Source: Rallus limicola (taxonomy: Eukaryota; Chordata; Aves; Gruiformes; Rallidae). Taken from it: DNA of 64,000 nt. Made by a program: the position numbers and the translations under genes. Positions 58,271 through 64,000 of this stretch are shown in pieces. The DNA lies in the NCBI GenBank assembly GCA_022605955.1, contig JAKCOZ010000039.1, positions 3,658,001 through 3,722,000 on the forward strand. The letters run 5' to 3'. Under the pieces are notes generated by a model. The model saw only the letters and a list, made by a program, of their open reading frames with translations. It had not been told where the DNA came from and searched no databases. The stretch's first letter is position 1, and the number at the start of each line of letters is the position of its first letter.

Positions 58271-61200
58271 TCCTTCCTGGGAAAGTGCAGAAGAGATAGG
58301 AGAATTAAGAAGTGGGAGTAGGTCAGTTAGTATGAAGAATGTGTCAAGAGGGTGGTAGAGCTAAATACATGGGGAAATGGACCATAGTGGGATTCTGCTC
58401 CTTAAAGCCATAAGATACAGAAGTGAAAGGACTAAACAAAACAGGCTGAAAATCAATGGAGTCATAACTGAACTGGTAGGTTCCCAAAGCATTTGGAAAA
58501 AAAACAGCATTGAACCAAATCACTCTTTTAAAAAAGTCAATACAACCATCAACAAAATGCAGAACTTCTATGTGGTGACTGTTAAGGAAAGCACTGGTTA
58601 AGGATAGGCAGACAGGTGGTGGTGGGCTAGTCCTACAACCAAGTCAGAGAGATTTGGCAGGGGCAATAGTGCTGGAGCAGCAGTTCATACAGAACTGTGA
58701 AGTGCTCTTCTCCGGTGCCTGCACCTGCAAACATCCCAGTTACATCCACAGGACAAACACAAGGAAAAGGGAGCATGGTATGAGTAAGTATTCCCTACAG
58801 TAGGGAGCAGGAGAGTGAATGACTGAAAGTCATCTGATATCAGCTGTCAGGAGAAAATGACAGAGAGCTCCTTTTCTCCTGACTGCTGCATCTCTGCAAC
58901 CTGCCATGTGGGAAAGTGGGGCTTTCCAAAGAGTATCAACGTGCACAGCCCCGAGGAAGACAGGTAATGGAAGGATAAGGAGGTGTGTATCTCCCTTGCT
59001 GCCTTCCCCTGCTGCCCCTTCCCCAGCTGAGGCTGTCAGCTCCTGGGTCAGATGTGGGTTGGAATACCAGGCCTTAGTTAATCTGCGGTGTCTGGAAAGT
59101 CCTGTATGTCCTCATCCTGTGGTGGGAGCTACTTAGGCTTTCCACTCTCTGCCCTGCATGATGACTTCTGAGGTGGCAGGAGCAGTCCAGTGTGAGTGAC
59201 AGGGCTGGAGGGCTGGTAGGGCTGGACCACCATGATGAGGTCTTCCAGGGGTGCATCATCACATCTGTCACTGGGAGGGTGAAATGACAGGTCACCAGGC
59301 AAGCATTAAGGTCATGGGTGGGGAAATGACCATTCCAGTGTTCCCAGTAACACGCACCTGCTCCTGACTGTCCCCAAATGTGTGATAACTCAGCGAAGAC
59401 AGACCTCAGACACTTGGGGTTGGCCCCACGCCACATTCACTGATGGCAAGTCACATGCTGAGCTCCTCTTGCTCATCATGCACATGGGTCTTGTTCTGAT
59501 GCACATTACCCAAAATAGAAAGTCCTCTTTAGCAACATGGTTGTCTCCGGAGTCACGTTTGCAACTAACTCAGCTCACCTCCTTGTAGTAGACTCACCCT
59601 CCTTGGAGACTCAGAGATTCCCTTCCTCAGCCTACAGGCACTGCCAGCATACTGGCAAGCTCTCAGCCATACAGCACAACTAAGCAGTGATAACACTGCC
59701 TCCTGTCTACTTTGTCAGTTAGCAGCTCCTCCCAGGTGCCACTGGCAATGGCTTTGCTGCTATGTCATCCTTCTGTTGGAGCCCTGCTTGCTTGTGGGAC
59801 GCAGCAGGAGACATGCCTGAGCCCTGGTCTGCAGCTGCAGAGGAGTCTGCGGGCACAAAAGGTGGAGCACAGGGGTGAGGAGAACAAGAACAGTGCTGAG
59901 CAGGCATCTTTTGTGGTAGAAAGGGATACCATCCTGCTGTTGCAGCCCTTCAGGGAGTCTGCTGCTTCATGTCCTTGCAGACGAACATGCACAAAGGGAC
60001 CCCTTCTCTCTGGATTATGCTGGAAACTGCCCATCACCAACAAGAAATCCTGTACCTGATGCTTCAGAGACCTTGAACTTTGTATCACCCGCTGCCCTAC
60101 AAAATAAAGGGCATATATAATTCCACAAACAAACACCATCTAAGCTTTTTCAGACCCAGTTTTGTGCTTTTATGCAGGAGGTATACAGCAATGTACCAAA
60201 AAGACACAAATTAGCCTGAAACACCCATTTTTCAAGATATCTGGGCAGGGTTTTCTGAAAGAGAGGTATGAGTCCAAAGCCCTGTTATTTCCTGTGAAGC
60301 ATCTCCCCTGCCTGACAGGGCTGACTGTGCACTTCTTACTTCCTTTACACATGCAGAGGGGGAAAAAAACAGGCAGCTCATGGCCACCCGCACTTTGGGC
60401 TCTGTTTACTGATCTCCACAGCTTCCTCCCCAGACTCTGTTAGAAAGGCAGTTTAGCTTACTGCAGGCAGCTCTCATTAGTCCCCGCTCACTGAACAAGA
60501 TGCAGAATGGAAAAACTGCAAAGCAGGGGAAAGGGGGGTTGTGGGGGGAAGCCAGTAAATTGCATGGCAGTAACGTTTTAGGAAACCCAAGCAAGACACT
60601 TTTTTTGCAGCACACCCCTACTGATGAGCAGTGGTTTCTAACAAATTCCTTTTCGCCAGTCCAAAGCACACACATTTGTGTGCCTGCAAGGCCATTTATA
60701 ATGTCTCTGGAAGGGCATTTCCTTCCTTCCTTCCATACTTACTTCCTTCTTCCATGTCTCTGCTGCTTTTTGATAAAGTCTCCACTGAATTCAAAACATC
60801 ACTAATTAGCTGACAGAGGGCAGCGGCCCTTCTTCTTTCCACCTTATTTAAATTGTTTGCATGTCAGAGGAGCTAATAAAAGGCAACAGTGGTGATGCTG
60901 TAAGGAGGAATGAAGCTATGACATTGCTACTGCACTTTTTAATGACTCCCTTGGGCTGCTCCTGTGTTCCAAAGTGGGAAACAGAGATGGGAGGCCCCTT
61001 TTTCGTCTCCAGTCCCTTCATCCAATGCAGCTATGGGGAAAACCTTCCTCTCCACTGCTTGCACAGCCGGTTCATTGATCTGTTTGCATAGTTTATGAGT
61101 GAGCTAGCTTAAGAGGAAGCACACTGTGGCTACTACGTTTGCACAGGCAGCCTGGAGAACCAGCTGGGCTTCTGCCCCATGGGAGGTGGAGGAGCAGGCA

Positions 61201-61299
61201 GGCCCCTTGGCCATGCCCCACTGACTTCCATGGAAAGGGAGACTCTCTTCTGTGGAGGGGTGACAGCGAAGTGTGAGGTACACAAGCTAGGGTCTGGCT
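58271..61299. other. Unique non-coding sequence
   Basis: No gene or repeat is recognised, apart from a short imperfect (CCTT)n at about 60718-60735. Open frames of 115-124 codons at 59712-60139 overlap on opposite strands without domains. Confidence 0.4.
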
Positions 61300-61705
61300 T
61301 TGTTTCATGGAATCACAGGATAACAATAAACTGCTGAGGTTGGCAAGAACCCCTGCTCAGAGCAAAGTCAGCTACAGCGTATTGCTCAGGGCTGTGTCAA
61401 GTCAGGTTTTCAAAGCTGGAGACACCACAACCTCTCTGGGCAACCTGTGCCAGCCCTCAATCACCCTCATAGTAAAACAGTTTATTATTCACAGGAATTT
61501 CCTGTATTTTAGTTTGTCCTGTCACTGGGGTCCACTGAGAAGAACCTGGCCCCATCCTCTTTACTCCACCATGAGTTATCTGTACACAAGGACGAGACCC
61601 CCCCTAAGCCTTCTCTCCTCTGGGCTGAGCATCTCTCAACTTCTTCTTTTATGAGAGACACTCCAGTCCCTTCACCATCTTTGTGGCCCTTCATGGGACA
61701 TTGCT
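61300..61705 (-). mobile_element. CR1 LINE 3' fragment, diverged
   Basis: Minus-strand pattern: 'ttcatggaatcacaggataa' tail-like start, 'gctgtgtcaagtcaggtttt', 'accacaacctctctgggcaa', 'cctgtgccagccctcaatca', 'ttgtcctgtcactggggtcc', 'cttctctcctctgggctgag', 'cccttcaccatctttgtggc'. It is truncated near 61705 and more diverged than the other short copies. Confidence 0.8.
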
Positions 61706-64000
61706 AACGATGACACCGGTGACTGGCAGTTCAGAGCTCTCTGCATTCTGCCTTCTGATCAGCTCCTCTTTTGCTACAACCACTCTCTCAGCCTGGAGGA
61801 GCACAGCTGAAAATTGCTCATATGTTGATGTCTGTATGAAAGATCTCCCAGCCCATGCACATGACGCTTCCCTGACAGCGTGCCAGAGTCGGATCACTCG
61901 ACTTGCTTCTTGTTTTCCTTTCTCTGCCAAACTCACAGACTCAGCAGACACAGAAATATAACCTCCAAGGCATGAAGTCAGGCTTTTGGTAAATACACAG
62001 AAATCAGTGTTCATTTCTTTATTCTTGTTTTGGCAAGTGACGTTACCCGTTGCTCATATCCCCTACAACCTGTCTCCACTGGCAGTGTAACGAGCAGGGA
62101 GCTGGCTCCCTACGTGCCTGGAAACTCATTCTTTTTTGAGCTTAAGCGTCGCAATCAGCGAGGCGTCTAAGGCAGAGGCGGTCCTTGTAGATGGCATGGA
62201 AACAAGTGGGTGATCTTTCTGTGCTTTATTTCAGCAGAGGTAACCATGCTTGCTTCTTAGGTTGTCTTTTCTGCAAAGCATCTGTCTTCTACTCAGTGTA
62301 AGCCTAATACAATAAAAAGAATCTATGGTGATATGATATTATGGTATATATGCCACAGAGTGGAAACATAGATAGACAGTTACATATTTATATGCACACA
62401 CACACATGTATGCATACATAGATCCTTACATACACACACACACACTGTGTGGACTAGCAACCAAAAGACAGATTCTTTTTCCCTTGAGATATTCCTTTTA
62501 GGGGCACCCAGAGTGACTTCTTCCTTCCTTTTCTTAAATGAAATTACCTAAACAGGCTTCTCAATTTGTTGCCCTAACAGAATAATGGTCATGAACCAGG
62601 GGCAGCTTCAGGACCCAGCTCCAGGCTTCCTGTAAGCCATAGCTGTAGTGGTTGTAATAGCATCCATAAAGGCAGGCGTGTGGGGAAAGGGGTGGGGTGA
62701 AGTTACACATTGCTGGAAGTCTGAAGGAAGCCAAGTCAGGCTGATCTTCCAAGAGGATGTAACTTCACGGCATTCGCGTTCCAAAGTTTTCAGGTAAAAA
62801 AGCCTTGGGAACTTGGTATGGTGTGTAACAGCCCTGTAAAACTCTGGTGCTTTTTCCCAAGCTGAGGAGAAAGAGGATAGATACTTAAAGTAGAAAGCAA
62901 ACCCCTTACCAGTTAATCTTTCTGATGGGAAAGGAAATTATTACATAGACCTGGCCAGGAACGATCACATACTGCGTCAGAATAATTTCTGTGGGCAGAG
63001 ACCCACAAACCTACAGCAAGAAGGGACAGATGAGGAGACCACCATGCCCACTGGAAGGATTACAGCCCACTGCTGCTCTGCCAACCCGTATGAAGTTACA
63101 GCATTGCCGTAATCCACGTAATACACCGAAGAGTTATTAAGTTTGAGTAAACCAAAGAGCGGTGGGTGTGACAGCCGTGTGGTAAGCGCTTGACTCAGAT
63201 GCCTACCATGGTATTTAAATTTCTCATGTATTTCTGTCCTCTTCGGTGAGGATTACAAGCAAGGCTGGAACTTATTGGTCAAGGGCTCAGCAGGGCTGTG
63301 TCAGGGTGACTAAACACTTGTCCCGACTGTGGCACCGGTCCCAGACTAATCTCTCCATGCCTGAGGTTTCGGGCTTTCCAACTGCTTTGTTCTCAGGAAT
63401 TGTTCACAACAGGAGAAGAGTAATATTGTTTCTGGAATGATCCCCCTAGACTTCCATGGACCCAAGATTTGGCTGAATGTGTCGGGAGTGGCACAGCAAT
63501 ACAAAAGCACGGGGAAAAGTGAGAAGCTGGTTAAATTTGCTACCAACAGCTGCTGCCTGCAGCCTGCACAAGCTGAAAGGATACGGCACGGTTCGTGACA
63601 GGACAGGTTGGACACCTCCTTTCGTTCTACAGATCCAGGTCGATGAATCTCGTAGCATAAAGTGACACACATTTAGCTGTTTTCAGGAGCTAGATCTCAG
63701 CTGTCATACTAGAAGTGCACAGATGACTGTGCTGTTATGTGGAGCTGTATAAACAATGATCTTCATGAAGTCCAGGGATTTTGGAGATGGAGTGAAGCGT
63801 AGCACAGAACATCCTGCTGCTTACAGGCCGTATTCATTTGAGCACAGCAAAGCCTCTTCCTGGGGTAGCTGTTATTCTTTAAGCTCTCTGGTGTTGCTCG
63901 GCTTTAATAATTAACTCCTCTTATTGATAGAGCCGTTTTGGTTTATTGACTTTAAAAACTGGGGATTTTTCAGGCACTTCTGAGCTTTGACCCACTTTTC
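61706..64000. other. Unique non-coding sequence
   Basis: No gene is recognised. CA-rich simple sequence lies at 62392-62449. A minus-strand frame of 107 codons (61691-62014) and others near 63346-63672 show no domain. Confidence 0.4.
62392..62449. repeat. Two (CA)n runs
   Basis: CA runs of about 7 and 8 units lie within an AT-rich stretch at 62393-62406 and 62431-62445. Confidence 0.9.

Noticed and set aside
1..64000. tRNA, rRNA, CRISPR, bacterial operon or phage features
   Set aside because: I saw no tRNA B-box with matching A-box, no rRNA text, no regular spaced repeats, and no bacterial-style gene packing. The sequence is vertebrate.

Overview
This is vertebrate nuclear DNA, almost certainly from a bird. 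The main evidence is many copies of the CR1 LINE, including copies ending in the CR1 3' 8-mer tail (ATTCTATG / ATTCTGTG type), plus LTRs that resemble common avian endogenous retroviruses (ERVs). I could not find one convincing host protein-coding exon, tRNA, rRNA or CRISPR array. Nothing looks bacterial. Most open reading frames are antisense or wrong-frame shadows of CR1 and LTR sequence, or chance. The window reads as a gene desert or the interior of very large introns. The species and neighbouring genes cannot be told from the sequence alone.

Layout. 1-2.4 kb: unique sequence. 2.4-10.6 kb: a CR1 cluster with two short minus copies, one ancient plus copy, two long plus copies (5640-7434 and 8930-10313) that still show reverse transcriptase (RT) motifs, and a minus copy joined tail-to-tail to the second. 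Two G-quadruplex motifs lie between the long copies. 10.6-16.3 kb: mostly unique, with a probable MIR SINE, an E-box cluster and a weakly open minus-strand tract. 16.3-19.3 kb: two minus-strand ERV LTRs of one family around a CR1 and a (TAG)15 microsatellite. 19.3-23.7 kb: mostly unique. 23.7-24.6 kb: an LTR of a second family interrupted by a CR1. 25.6-28.0 kb: two CR1 copies head-to-head. 28-39.9 kb: mostly unique, with an ancient CR1 near 33.2 kb. 39.9-41.7 kb: a decayed minus-strand ERV with protease and RT N-terminal remnants, bounded by pieces of two unlike LTR families. 41.7-64 kb: unique sequence with short CR1 fragments, one LTR 5' fragment, a three-copy 29-bp minisatellite and an ancient amniote-type CR1 near 58 kb.

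About 11 kb (roughly 17%) is CR1 by my hand count. All CR1 copies are 5'-truncated and all retroelement reading frames are broken, so none looks autonomous. No undescribed system was found. The best second looks are the nested LTR/CR1, the chimeric ERV remnant, the paired G-quadruplex motifs and the 29-bp minisatellite. Repeat family names come from recognition by eye and were not checked against a database.
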